Both the position numbers and the translations under genes were made by a program. From assembly GCF_010183535.1 (NCBI RefSeq), contig NC_071329.1, forward strand, positions 17,622,879-17,686,878: a stretch of DNA of 64,000 nt. The letters run 5' to 3'. Source of the stretch: Caenorhabditis remanei. Taxonomy: Eukaryota; Nematoda; Chromadorea; Rhabditida; Rhabditidae. Below, in pieces: positions 10,331 through 20,637 of the stretch. The notes under the pieces were generated by a model that ran no database searches, was not told the DNA's origin, and saw only the letters and a list, made by a program, of their open reading frames with translations. The number at the start of each line of letters is the position of its first letter. Position 1 is the first letter of the stretch.

Positions 10331-10999
10331 TGTCACCTTCTCTTCCTTCTGTCATCCCAGAGGCCGTTTATGCAAAAGATAACCATCTAATGATGGTCAT
10401 AACCACAGCTGGCTAATCCACAAGAGTCACCATGGGAAAGTAGCTCTGGGAAACACAGAATTGAAGAGTAACTTCTCTAAACATGATTGTTGAGGTTGTT
10501 TAATCTCCTATTATCACGGCACTGTTCTTACAACCGGGCTCAACCGAAACCGAAGAAAATCGTGTACGAAATAGAGAGACTCAGTGAAAAAGAAACATTT
10601 TTGTGGCGAGCTGTATTAATCTTTTTCACGGGATGACAAAACTGTTAGAATTGAGTTCGGAAAGCATTGGATTCTAGCCAAATATGAGTTTCTGTACTTA
10701 TGCTCTATGCTATAGTTTCATTGCTTATTAATTTTCAGACTGCTTCTATACATGTTCAGAGACGGGTTCCTTGTTCCCTTCGGTCACCAACCAAGTACAC
10801 GACATGCTTTTTTGTTCACCGCTAAAAAAACCACCAAAAATGAAAAGTTAATTCAAAAATTTAAAAAAAAATCTAAAATTTTAACTTTGACGCCAAAACA
10901 CCCGGCCTTTGGGTCGTGCTTTGCTTTCGCTGAGTATACCCGACCCGGGGCTTGACAAGTATGAAAAATACCAACTTTTTGGAGATTAAAAATAAGTTT
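10331..10999. other. Intergenic, partly duplicated flank, no gene
   Basis: 10360-10480 (ataaccacagctggctaatc and neighbours) recurs upstream of copies B, C, F and near 20030, so it is paralogous flank. 10510-10560 is a fragment of the MITE family with ends like 'cggcactgttcttacaac'. The rest is AT-rich. Confidence 0.5.
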
Positions 11000-11190
11000 A
11001 GGGGAATTTTCGATATTTTATTGTTATAAAACACCAAAACTTCATTGAATTCAGTAAAAAACAGCTGATTTGTTAATTTCTGTATCTTGTATGAAAACTG
11101 TTTTGCTATGCGCCTTTAAGCTACAATAAGAAAGCATTTGGACTGCTAAAGAAGCGTCAGTAACCCCTTGGGTAAGGTGGAGGCGCAGGG
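11000..11190 (+). repeat. Dispersed repeat R1, copy 2
   Basis: Nearly the same as 7025-7205, including 'gcatttggactgctaaagaa' and 'gcgtcagtaaccccttgggt'. Confidence 0.7.
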
Positions 11191-11209
11191 TGCCGTGGTA
11201 CTGTGAAAA

Positions 11210-11342
11210 ATAAAGTTTCGACAAGGCTTTTCAAAAAAAAATTCGAGGGCTGAAACGGAAGTGCGGTAGGGAGATGTGGGCGGAGCATAAGCTACAAGGA
11301 GCGCATATGAAATTCCAGCTGATTTTTTAACGAGCAACATTG
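11210..11342 (-). repeat. Half copy of the MITE found complete at 22052-22315
   Basis: Contains 'gagggctgaaacggaagtgc', 'ggtagggagatgtgggcgga' and 'ttttttaacgagcaaca', which match one end of the 22052-22315 palindromic element in opposite sense. Confidence 0.55.
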
Positions 11343-11520
11343 TATTTCAAGATAAAAGCCTATAACTGAAGAATCGACGGACTGAAATGAAATTGTTTAC
11401 AAAAGTTTGAGGTGAACAACGCATAGAGACAATATAAATGATTTATTTGATAACTCTTAATAAAACAAATTAGCACACGTTGCGTAGGAATAAATTCAAA
11501 GTTGTTCAAACAAGTGGATA

Positions 11521-12786
11521 TCATGGACTAGTGCTCGGAGCACAGAAATATGAGAAGGCAAACAATACAAAGATCATAGACGGGAGAATAAGTGGGGCAC
11601 CATCCTCGAATTGACAATTGCCTGGAATCACTTCTGGATTCGTCGCAACTACTTTCATAACAAATGCTGAAGCTGGCCGATTGTTGTTAACAATTCCTCT
11701 GTCGACTCCATAAACCAAAAGATTTGACATATTGTTGATAGGAATACAAAAGCGAGGACAGTTTGGAAGGAAACTGAAAATAAAAAATTTTCAAGTCATG
11801 ATTTATTTTCGTTAAACTCACTTCTCTTCAACATTTTCCAAGTCATCTTCAAACTCCTCATATGTTTCCTTGATAGACCTGAATATTGCCTGATTAATCG
11901 GCACGAAATACTTCTCCAACATTAAAGTTGTTCCAATCGACTTCTCGCCACTCAACCAATTTCTGATGAGTGTCATCATCTCTTCTATTCTCATTTTACT
12001 GTGCTGAATTACAACAGTTTTATTGGTGAGCTTTCTTATATCATTTAATGGAATAGTATCATTGATTAAAAGTAGTTCGTTAATGGTTAAACAGTCAGAA
12101 TTTTGAACAATTGGATGTTCAAAGGCTTCTGATCCAAGGAAAGGGATTTTCAGTTTCTTCAGCGGAAAACTAGATGCATCGATGAGCGGAAGGTAGTATT
12201 TGAAGTCTACTGTATTTGTGTCAAGTCCGTTAATCCGTAAATTCAACCCTTCAGGTAACCGAAGAATAACTCGAGAACCGTAAGTTTGCAATTCCAGCGT
12301 ATTCACTCGAATATCCTTCCTTCCTCCCAACATAATCTGGTTCAACTTTTCTAGTGCTATGTAATCCTTTACGTTCTCAGGGATAGGTCTGCTAGCAATC
12401 CGTTCTCTATTTCTAAAGAAAACAACTTCTTTAAACTTGCGGTGCCATACTGAGTCAGAGTGTCCTGATCTGATAAATCCAAGTTGCATTCTAACCTCGG
12501 CAGGTCTACTCTCATATCGAGGGTCGTTCTCAGGGATTTGTTCTGTTGTAGGGATAATTACCATACTGATATTGTTCAATGTCAAAGCATCCGAAGCAAT
12601 ATGAACATGGTTCAAATTGAATGGTATCGACTTTTCCGCTTGTTGGAGAGCTGGGCTGCGGGAGACGAGACGAATTCTGAATTTTTATTGATGAAATTAA
12701 TTCAAGCAAGAGATAACAAACCTTTTATTCGCCTCAAGAAACTCGATAATACATCGCTGACCAGGATAGGAGAGATTGTACGTCAT
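11521..12786 (-). CDS. DUF3557-family protein, three exons (cluster copy B)
   Basis: Exons 12786-12722, 12676-11822 and 11773-11521 give 390 residues, all open. Exon 1 reads MTYNLSYPGQRCIIEFLEAN. Exon 2 is about 90% like copy A with the same landmarks (IRVNTLELQTY, RLPEGLNLRINGL, TLIRNWLSGEKSIGTT). Exon 3 ends with a hydrophobic tail and APSTSP, as in A (GPSTSP), while the plus-strand copies end APSTEF; A and B are therefore sister copies. The second intron uses GTGAGT. The base triplet before the ATG is CCG rather than CAG. Function unknown. Confidence 0.85.
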
Positions 12787-13203
12787 CGGTAAGGGACTAG
12801 GAAGACTGAGAGTGAGGACGAGCAGTCACTGAATAAGAGAAGATGAGCAAGTAGCACCTGTCACCTCAGAGACCATTCTGAGTGTGATCAAATAAGATGA
12901 TAACCATCTCATGATGGATATAAACACAGCTGGCTAATCCACAAGAGTCATGGGAAAGTAGCTCTGGAAAATCCAGGAGGAAGGATTGAAGTGCAACAAA
13001 AAACGTGATTGTTGTGTCGTTTTCGATTATATAAATCTTTTCCAGGAAAATGACAAAACTACCAGTGGGGGAATCGGACATTACAAGGGATATAAAAAAA
13101 GAAATAACTGTCAATAATGGAATGGATTAGTGGATCGGCTGATGGACATAACGTAATGACGATAACTGGTGGTACATGGCACTCTATCACTTCTAAATCA
13201 ACT
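12787..13203. other. Shared intergenic spacer between divergent copies B and D
   Basis: Holds the leader of copy B (12787-12860) and the duplicated 'cacagctggctaatccacaa' block. No gene. The B and D genes point away from each other here, so this is the inversion axis of the cluster. Confidence 0.5.
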
Positions 13204-13425
13204 GTTAATGCGTCACCGCGACGGAAATAGCGTCAGAAGTGCACTGTACGCATAACGCGATAAGAGGGGAATTTCAGAAATTTGATTGCTACCAAACTGA
13301 GTTCGGAAGAAAACGGCCAAACGGGTGTACTGTATGAAAACTGTTTTGCTATGCGCCTTTAAGCTACAGTAATAATTTGCACTTTAGAAATCCCTTGGGT
13401 AAATAGGAGGTGCAAGGTGATGTGG
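13204..13425 (+). repeat. Dispersed repeat R1, copy 3
   Basis: Same landmarks as copy 1 ('gcgcataacgcgataa', 'tatgcgcctttaagctacag', 'cccttgggtaa'), just upstream of gene D. Confidence 0.7.
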
Positions 13426-13524
13426 GTCTCTGGGATGACAGATGGAGAAACAGGTGCCACTCGCACACATTCACTCACTCAGAGACTCTCCGTCCTCTAT
13501 CTTAGTCTTCCTAGTCTCTTGCAG
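13426..13524 (+). promoter_or_regulatory. Leader of DUF3557 copy D, with acceptor-like CAG touching the ATG
   Basis: Conserved with the sequence before copies E and F ('gagactctccgtcctctatc', 'cttagtc...tagtctcttgcag'). The leader ends in TTGCAG directly before the ATG. That is what a trans-splice acceptor or a 5' UTR intron would look like. Confidence 0.45.
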
Positions 13525-14796
13525 ATGACGTACGACCTCTCCTATCCTGGTCAGCGATGTATTATCGAGTTTCTGGAGGCGAATAAAAGGTTTGTTATTT
13601 CTTGTGAATATAGGGAATTTAACTTCAAACACATTTCAGAATTCGTCTCGTCTCTCGCAGCCCCGCTCTTCAACAAGCTGAAAAATCGATTCCATTCAAC
13701 TTGGACCATGTTCAAATCACAGGAATTTCGTTGGCATTGAACAAGATCTCTATCGAAATTCACATAGCGACAGAACAAATCACTGAAAACGATCCTCGAT
13801 ATGAAAGTAGACCGGATGAGGTCAGAATGCAACCTGGATTTATCAGATCAGGACACTCAGATTCTGTATGGCACCGCCGGTTTTGCGAAGTTGTTTTCTC
13901 TAGAAATAGAGAAAGGATTGCTAGCAGACCTCTCCCTGAGAACGTAAAGGATTACATCGCACTGGAAAAGTTGAATCATATTATGTTGGGAGGAAGGAAG
14001 GATATTCGAGTGAACATGCTGGAATTCAATGTGTACTATTCTCGAGCTATTCTTCGTTTACCCGAAGGATTGAATTTCCGGATCAAAGAACTCAACACAA
14101 ATAGAGAAGATTTCAAATACTACCTTCCGCTTATCGATGTATCCAGTTTTCCGCTGAAGAAACTCCAAATTCCTTTCTGTGGATCAGAAATCTTTGAACA
14201 TCAAATTGTTCAAAATTCAGACTTTTTAGCCATTAACGAAATGTCGCTGCGACTCAATGAGACTATTCCACTAAATGATATAAGAAAGCTCACTAACAAA
14301 ACTGTTTTAATTCAGTACAGTAAAATTAGTAAAGAGGGTGTGATGACACTCATGAGAAATTGGTTGAGTGGCGAGAAGTCAATTGGAACAACTCTAATGT
14401 TGGAGAAGTCTTTCATGCCGATTAATCAGGCAATACTCAGGTCTATTAAGGAAACATATGAGGAGTTTGAAGACAACTTGGAAAATGTTGAAGAGAAGTA
14501 AGTTGAAGGAAAAGAAATCATGACTTGAAATTTTATTTATTTTCAGTTTCCTTCCAAACTGTCCCCGCTTCTGTATTCCTATCAACGATTCGTCGAATCT
14601 TTTGGTTTATGGAGTTGACAGAGGCATTGATAACAACTTTAATTGGCACATCTCAGCAGTTGTTATGATAGTGGTGGCGACGGCTTCAGAAGTGATACCT
14701 CGAAATTGTCAGAATGGTGTGTCACTTGTTCTCCCATCTATGATCTTTCTGTTGTTTGCTTTCTCATTTTTCGATGCTCCGAGCACTGAGTTCTAA
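13525..14796 (+). CDS. DUF3557-family protein, three exons (cluster copy D)
   Basis: Exons 13525-13589, 13640-14497 and 14547-14796 give 390 residues. Exon 1 reads MTYDLSYPGQRCIIEFLEAN. Exon 2 begins IRLVSRSPALQQAEKSIPF and holds the DUF3557 core with RLPEGLNFRIKEL, SFPLKKLQIPF and LMRNWLSGEKSIGTT. Exon 3 carries CPRFCIPIND and a C-terminal hydrophobic stretch (LVLPSMIFLLFAFSFF) before APSTEF. Relative to A and B it has one extra codon in exon 2 (RLNETIPL against INDTIPL). Introns are 50 and 49 nt. It is almost identical to copy F over exon 2, so D and F are recent duplicates. Confidence 0.87.
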
Positions 14797-14807
14797 TTAT
14801 TTGCTCG

Positions 14808-14905
14808 GCACAGTTCTTACAACTGCGATCCACCGAAATCACCTTGAATTTTGCACATAATTTTCTTTGGTTTCGGTGGAGCAATAGTTCGTTTGAAAAA
14901 TACCC
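14808..14905. mobile_element. MITE with inverted ends, copy after gene D
   Basis: Ends 'ctcggcacagttcttacaac' and inner pair 'ccaccgaaat'/'tttcggtgg'. The same element follows genes E (16825-16945) and F (19516-19612) and lies in the intron of the 48629 gene (49092-49218). No coding capacity. Confidence 0.6.
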
Positions 14906-15039
14906 CACAATTTGTTTTATTCAGAGTTGTTAAATGAAGCATTTTTATTGTCTTAGTGTGTTGTTCCTCTCAAAATCTCATTTAAAATTTCAGTCACTCC
15001 ATCAGATGTACATATCGTAAAATCTTTGTGTAATTGTTC

Positions 15040-15275
15040 ATGTACCACACGGCACCATGCGACTCCAAGGGATTACTGACTCTTTAGAAGTGCACTTTCT
15101 TACTGTAGCTTAAAGGCGCATAACGAAAAAGTTTTCATACAGTATACAAAAATTACTCAATCAGCCGTTTTCTTCCGAACACAGTGAAGTTTTTTTTTCA
15201 AAAACATTTTCAAAATTCCCATTTACTTTTTTTCGGTAAGAACATTTTATCGCGTTATGCGCACAGTAGACTCAT
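15040..15275 (-). repeat. Dispersed repeat R1, copy 4 (inverted)
   Basis: Reads 'ctgtagcttaaaggcgcata' then 'atcgcgttatgcgcacagta', the reverse of copy 1. Confidence 0.7.
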
Positions 15276-15474
15276 CTCAGAGACCGTTCTGATTGTGGCC
15301 TAATAACGTTGCAAAAGGTAACCATTCTGAGTGAGATCAAATAAAAAGATAACCATCTAATGGTGGATGAGTCAGTGAATGTGTGCGAGTGGCACCTATT
15401 TCTCCATCACTCACATACTTTCACTCACTCAGAGACTCTCCGTCCTCTATCTTAGTCTTTCTAGTCTCTTGCAG
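15276..15474 (+). promoter_or_regulatory. 5' flank and leader of DUF3557 copy E
   Basis: Conserved leader ending CTCTTGCAG directly at the ATG. Upstream are the shared 'cagagaccgttctgattgtg' and 'gataaccatctaatggtgga' blocks. Confidence 0.45.
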
Positions 15475-16823
15475 ATGACGTACGATCTCTCCTATCCTGG
15501 TCAGCGATGTATTATCGAGTTTCTGGAGGCGAATAAAAGGTTTGTTATTTTTTGTGAATATACATAGGGAATTCAATCTCAAACACATTTCAGAATTCAT
15601 CTTGTATCCAGAAGCCCCGCTCTCCAAAATGCAGAAAAATCGATACCATGCAATTTGGATTATGTTCAAATTGCTTCGGATGCTTTGACATTGAACAATA
15701 TCAGTATGGTAATTATCCCAGCAACAGAACAAATCCCTGAGGACGATCCTCGATATGCAAGTAGACCGGATGAGGTTGAAACGCAACCCGGATTTATCAG
15801 ATCAGGGCACTCTGCTTCTGTATGGCACCGCCGGTTTAAAGAAGTTGTTTTCTTTAGAAATGGAGAACAGATTGCTAGCAGACCTCTCGCAGAAAACGTG
15901 AAGGACTACATCGCGCTGGAAAAGTTGAATCGGATTATGTTGGGAGGAAGGAAGGATATTCGAGTGAACATGCTGGAGTTCAATGTGTTCTATTCTCGAG
16001 CTAATCTTCGTTTGCTCGAAGGTTTGAATTTTCGGATCAGAGGGCTCAACACAAATAAAGAAGATTTCAAATACTACCTTCCGCTTATCGATGTATCCAG
16101 TTTTCCGCTGAAGAAACTAAAAATCCCTTTCCTTGGATCACAAATCTTTGAACATCCAATTGTTCAACTTGCTGGCTGTTTAACCATTGACGAATTTACA
16201 CTATTCAACGAGAGCATTCCACTAAATGATATTAACAAGCTCACCAACAAAACTGTTGTAATTCAGCACAGTAGAATGAGAAAAGAGGACATAATAACAC
16301 TCATCAGAAATTGGTTGAGTGGCGAGAAGTCGATTGGAACAACTTTAATAATGGAGAAGACGTTCGTGATGACTCATCAGGAAATATTGAGGTCTATTAA
16401 GGAAACATATGAGGAGTTCGAAGATGACTTGAAGAATGTTGAAGAGAAGTAAGTTGAAGGAAAAGAAATCATGACTTGAATTTTCATATTTTCAGTTTCC
16501 TCCCAAACTGTCCCCGCTTCTGTATCCCTATTAACAATTCGTCGAATCTTCTGGTTTATGGAGTTGACAAAGGCATTGTTAACCACTTTAATTGTCCCAT
16601 CTCAGCATTTGTTATGAAAGTGGTGGCGACGACTCCAGAAGTGATGCCTGGAAATTGTCGGAATGGTGTGTCACTAGTTCTCCCGTTTATGATCTTTGTT
16701 GGTTGCTTACTCATATTGTTGGTTGCTTACTCATATTGTTGGTTGCTTACTCATATTGTTGGTTGCTTACTCATATTGTTGGTTGCTTACTCATATTTCT
16801 GTGCTCCGAGCACTGAGTTCTAA
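15475..16823 (+). CDS. DUF3557-family protein with expanded C-terminal tail (cluster copy E)
   Basis: Exons 15475-15539, 15594-16448 and 16496-16823 give 415 residues, against 390 in copies D and F. Exons 1 and 2 are normal: MTYDLSYPGQRCIIEFLEAN, then IHLVSRSPALQNAEKSIPC, RLLEGLNFRIRGL, SFPLKKLKIPFLG and TLIRNWLSGEKSIGTT. Exon 3 holds five tandem copies of a 20-bp unit (16699-16798). Because 20 is not a multiple of 3, the unit is read in all three frames in turn. All three are open and hydrophobic (VGCLLILLV, AYSYCWLLTHI). The tail is thus a membrane-segment-like repeat about 43 residues long before the normal APSTEF end. Confidence 0.87.
16699..16798 (+). repeat. Coding minisatellite, 5 x 20 bp
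   Basis: Five identical copies of gttggttgcttactcatatt inside exon 3 of DUF3557 copy E. Copies D and F have a single diverged version at this point (ttgtttgcttactcattttt in F). Confidence 0.95.
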
Positions 16824-16824
16824 T

Positions 16825-16945
16825 TATTTGCTCGGCACAGTTCTTCCAACTGCGCTCCACCTTTCTCTGAGTATCTCAATTTCGCTCATAATTTTATTTC
16901 GTTTTGGTGGAGCGCGGTTGTAATACGCGTGTCGTGTTAATAGTC
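16825..16945. mobile_element. MITE with inverted ends, copy after gene E
   Basis: Left 'ctcggcacagttcttccaac' with 'tgcgctccacc', right 'ggtggagcgcggttgtaata' with 'cgcgtgtcgtg'. The best-preserved ends of this family in the cluster. Confidence 0.65.
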
Positions 16946-17202
16946 TGTGCTGCTATATCAATTTGTTTGAATGAGACTTTGAAATTATTGATATGCAAAA
17001 TACTCCACAATTTGTGTTATTCAGAGTTATCATATGAATCATTTGTTTTGCCAGTGTGTTGTTCCTCTCAAAATCTCATTAAAAATTCAGTCACTCCATC
17101 GGATGTCGTAAAATCGATGTGTAATTGTTCATGTACCACACGGCACCCTGGGCCTCCAACTTACCAAGGGATTACAGAAATGCAAATCCTTACTGTAACT
17201 TC

Positions 17203-17498
17203 TAACCTCGGTAGGTCTACTCTCAGTCGTCCTCAGGAATTTGTTCTGTTGTAGGGATAATTACCATACTGATATTGTTCAATGTCAAAGCATCCGAAGC
17301 GATTTGAACATGGTTCAAATTGAATGGTATCGATTTTTCTGCTTTTTGGAGAGCGGGACTTCTGGATACAAGATGAATTCTGAAATGTTACCAATGAAAT
17401 TGATTAAATTCCCTATACTCATTTTTAACAAACCGATTATTCGCCTCCAGAAACTCGATAATACATCGCTGACCAGGGTAGGAGAGATCGTACGTCAT
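17203..17498 (-). pseudogene. Truncated DUF3557 copy C
   Basis: Exon 1 (17498-17434) is intact (MTYDLSYPGQRCIIEFLEAN) and is joined by a short intron to the start of exon 2 (from 17379: IHLVSRSPALQKAEKSIPFN). Exon 2 goes wrong near 17230, where a small deletion brings in TGA after IPEDD. Homology ends near 17203, where R1-repeat-like sequence begins. Only about 80 codons remain. The CAG before the ATG is present, as in D-F. Confidence 0.8.
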
Positions 17499-17817
17499 CT
17501 GCAAGAGACTAGGAAGACTAAGAGTGAGGACGGGCAGTCACTGAATAAGTGAAGATGAGCGAGTAGCACCTGTCACCTCAGAAACCATGATCAAATAAGA
17601 AGATAACCATCTAATGATGGATATAAACACAGCTGGCTAATCCACAAGAGACCCCATGGGAAAGTAGGTCTGGGAAAGGGAGACGAAGGATTGAAGTGCA
17701 ACAAAAAACGTGATTGTTGTGTCTTTTTCGATTATATAAATCATTTCCAAGGAAATGACAAAACTACTAGAATTGAGTACTAGAATTAAGTCCAGCGGAG
17801 CCCTCTCACTAATACTG
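17499..17817. other. Duplicated 5' flank, no gene
   Basis: Paralogous to the flanks of copies A and B ('cacagctggctaatccacaa' near 17630, 'aaaaacgtgattgttgtgtc' near 17705). Confidence 0.5.
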
Positions 17818-18055
17818 CGTCAACGCGACGGAAAAAGCGTCAGAAGTCTACTGTGCGCATAACGCGATAAAAATGTTTTTGGAGATAACAACTATGTTTC
17901 GAAAATTTGCTATAAAACATCAAAACTTCACTTAATTCGGTAGAAAACGGTCCAATGGGTATACTTTATTAAAACTGTTTTGTTATGCGCCTTCAAGCTA
18001 CAGTAAGATTTTGCACTTTAGAAATCCCTTGGATAAATTGGAGGTGCAGTGTGGC
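17818..18055 (+). repeat. Dispersed repeat R1, copy 5
   Basis: Same landmarks as copy 1, upstream of gene F. Confidence 0.7.
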
Positions 18056-18247
18056 GTGGGTGTCTGGGACGACAGATGGAGAAATAGGTGCCACTCGCAC
18101 ACATTCACTGACTCATCCACCATTAGATGGTTATCTTTTTATTTGATCACACTCAGAATGGTCTCTGGGGTGACAGGTGCTACTTGCTCATCTTCTCTTA
18201 TTCAGTGACTGCCCGTCCTCTATCTTAGTCTTCCTAGTCTCTTGCAG

Positions 18248-19514
18248 ATGACGTACGATCTCTCCTACCCTGGTCAGCGATGTATTATCGAGTTTCTGGA
18301 GGCGAATAAACGGTTTGTTATCTCTTGCTTGAATTAATTTCATCAATAACACTTCAGAATTCGTCTCGTCTCCCGCAGCCCCGCTCTCCAACAAGCTGAA
18401 AAATCGATTCCATTCAACTTGGACCATGTTCAAATCACAGGAAATTCGTTGGCATTGAACAAGATCTCTATCGAAATTCACATAGCGACAGAACAAATCC
18501 CTGAAAACGATCCTCGATATGAAAGTAGACCGGATGAGGTCAGAATGCAACCTGGATTTATCCGATCAGGACACTCAGATTCTGTATGGCACCGCCGGTT
18601 TTGCGAAGTTGTTTTCTCTAGAAATAGAGAAAGGATTGCTAGCAGACCTCTCCCTGAGAACGTAAAGGATTACATCGCACTGGAAAAGTTGAATCATATT
18701 ATGTTGGGAGGAAGGAAGGATATTCGAGTGAACATGCTGGAATTCAATGTGTACTATTCTCGAGCTATTCTTCGTTTACCCGAAGGATTGAATTTCCGGA
18801 TCAAAGAACTCAACACAAATAGAGAAGATTTCAAATACTACCTTCCGCTTATCGATGTATCTAGTTTCCCGCTGAAAAAACTCCAAATTCCTTTCCTTGG
18901 ATCAGAAATCTTTGAACATCAAATTGTTCAAAATTCAGACTTTTTAGCCATTAACGAAATGTCGCTGCGACTCAATGAGACTATTCCACTAAATGATATA
19001 AGAAAGCTCACTAACAAAACTGTTGTAATTCAGCACAGTAAAATTAGAGAAGAGGGTGTGATGACACTCATCAGAGATTGGTTGAGTGGCGAGAAGTCGA
19101 TTGGAACAACTGTAATAATGGAGAAGCCGTTCGTGATGACTGATCAGGCAATATTGAGGTCTATTAAGGAAACATTTGAGGAGTTCGAAGATGACTTGAA
19201 GAATGTTGAAGAGAAGTAAGTTGAAGGAAAAGAAATCATGACTTGATAAATTCTTTGTTTTCAGTTTCCTCCCAAACTGTCCCCGATTTTGTATTCCTAT
19301 CAACGATTCGTCGAATCTTTTGGTTTATGGAGTCGACAGAGGCATTGATAACAACTTTAATTGGCACATCTCAGCAGTTGTTATGAAAGTGGTGGCGACG
19401 ACTTCAGAAGTGATACCTCGAAATTGTCAGGATGGTGTCCCACTTGTTCTTCCGTCTATGATCTTTCTGTTGTTTGCTTACTCATTTTTCTATGCTCCGA
19501 GCACTGAGTTCTAA
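18248..19514 (+). CDS. DUF3557-family protein, three exons (cluster copy F)
   Basis: Exons 18248-18312, 18358-19215 and 19265-19514 give 390 residues, all open. MTYDLSYPGQRCIIEFLEAN, then IRLVSRSPALQQAEKSIPF. The DUF3557 core is nearly identical to copy D. From about 19050 it resembles copy E instead (VMTDQAILRSIKETFEEF, DDLKNVEEK against E's VMTHQEILRSIKETYEEF), which suggests gene conversion between copies. Exon 3 ends with LVLPSMIFLLFAYSFF and APSTEF. The leader ends CTTGCAG at the ATG. Function unknown. Confidence 0.87.
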
Positions 19515-19515
19515 T

Positions 19516-19612
19516 AATTTGCTCGGCACAGTTCTCACAACTGCGCTCCACCGAAATCACCTTGAATTTTGCACATAATTTTCTTTGGTTTCGGTGGAGC
19601 AATAGTTCGTTT
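19516..19612. mobile_element. MITE with inverted ends, copy after gene F
   Basis: Almost identical to 14808-14905, as expected if genes D and F were duplicated together with it. Confidence 0.6.
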
Positions 19613-19701
19613 GAAAAATACCCCACAATTTGTTTTATTCAGAGCTGTTAAATGAAGCATTTGTATTGTCTTAGTGTGTTGTTCCTCTCAAAATCACATT
19701 A

Positions 19702-19743
19702 AAATTTCAGTCACTCCATCAGATGTGGAGTGACTGAAATTTA
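19702..19743. repeat. Perfect 17-bp hairpin, template-switch type
   Basis: aaatttcagtcactcca and tggagtgactgaaattt flank the loop tcagatg. The paralogous place after gene D has the left arm and loop but not the right arm. Confidence 0.9.
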
Positions 19744-19779
19744 TCGTAAAATCTTTGTGTAATTGTTCATGTACCACAC

Positions 19780-19965
19780 GGCACCATGCGACTCCAAGGG
19801 ATTACTGACTCTTTAAAAGTGCAAATTCTTCCTACTGTAGCTTAAAGGCGCATAAATTACTCAATCAGCCGTTTTCTTCCGAACACAGTGAAGTTTTTGG
19901 TGTTCATAGACATTTTCAAAATTCCCAGTTACGTAAGAACATTTTATCGCGTTATGCGCACTGTA
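19780..19965 (-). repeat. Dispersed repeat R1, copy 6 (inverted)
   Basis: Matches copy 4, with a deletion of the 'acgaaaaagttttcatacag' part. Confidence 0.65.
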
Positions 19966-20339
19966 GACTCATCCCAGAGACCGTTCTGATTGTGGCCTAA
20001 TAACGTTGCAGAAAATGACCATCTGATGATGGACATAACCGCAGCTGGCTAATTCACAAGAGACCAGACCACATGGGAGAGTTCTCTCTGGGAAATCTCT
20101 GGGAAACTCAGGACGAAGGATTGAAGAGTAACTGAAAATGAGATTGTTGTGTCGTTTTCAATTATATAAATCTTTTCCAGGGAAATGACAAAACCACTAG
20201 AATTGAGTGCATTGTACGGTACCTAGATTCTAGTCAAAAGTGAGTTTCTCTAATTATGCCCCCGTGCTACAGGTTCAGTCCTTACTAATTTTCAGACCTG
20301 CAATAGTAAACTTTCAGAGGCGGATCTCTTGCCACCTTC
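19966..20339. other. Duplicated flank, no gene
   Basis: Contains the shared 'acataaccgcagctggctaa' block and 'gtcgttttcaattatataaa' near 20152. Nothing coding. Confidence 0.5.
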
Positions 20340-20637
20340 GATGACTATCAGTTTTTTAGGCTCATCTAATCTAAAATTGTATGCAGTCTTACGTATTCCA
20401 TTGTCGCCATAACATGACTTGCCTATCCTATTGTTCACTTTCTATTGTTTCCCATAGCTCGGAAACAATTAACACTATCTAATCCGTCTGTTCATTTGTA
20501 CATAGTCCGCGCATCCCAATGTGTGTTGTCTCCTATCTCACACCTTCAATTCTCTCATTCCCCCCGTCTCGTCCTCATTACATCCATTTCTTTCCATTTT
20601 AACTGCCTTCCATTTCAACCGGCTAGCTATTCAGAAA
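20340..20637 (+). promoter_or_regulatory. Conserved upstream region of DUF3557 gene G
   Basis: Blocks 'attgtttcccatagctcgga', 'atctaatccgtctgttcat' and 'gtgtgttgtctcct' recur in the same order at 60838-61045 (minus). The last block also recurs at 63596-63690 (minus), each time before a DUF3557 start codon. This is the promoter/leader of a second DUF3557 subfamily. Confidence 0.6.

Noticed and set aside
10752..10955. 67-codon frame before R1 copy 2
   Set aside because: No paralogue, no intron signals, sequence dominated by A/T runs and a repeat.
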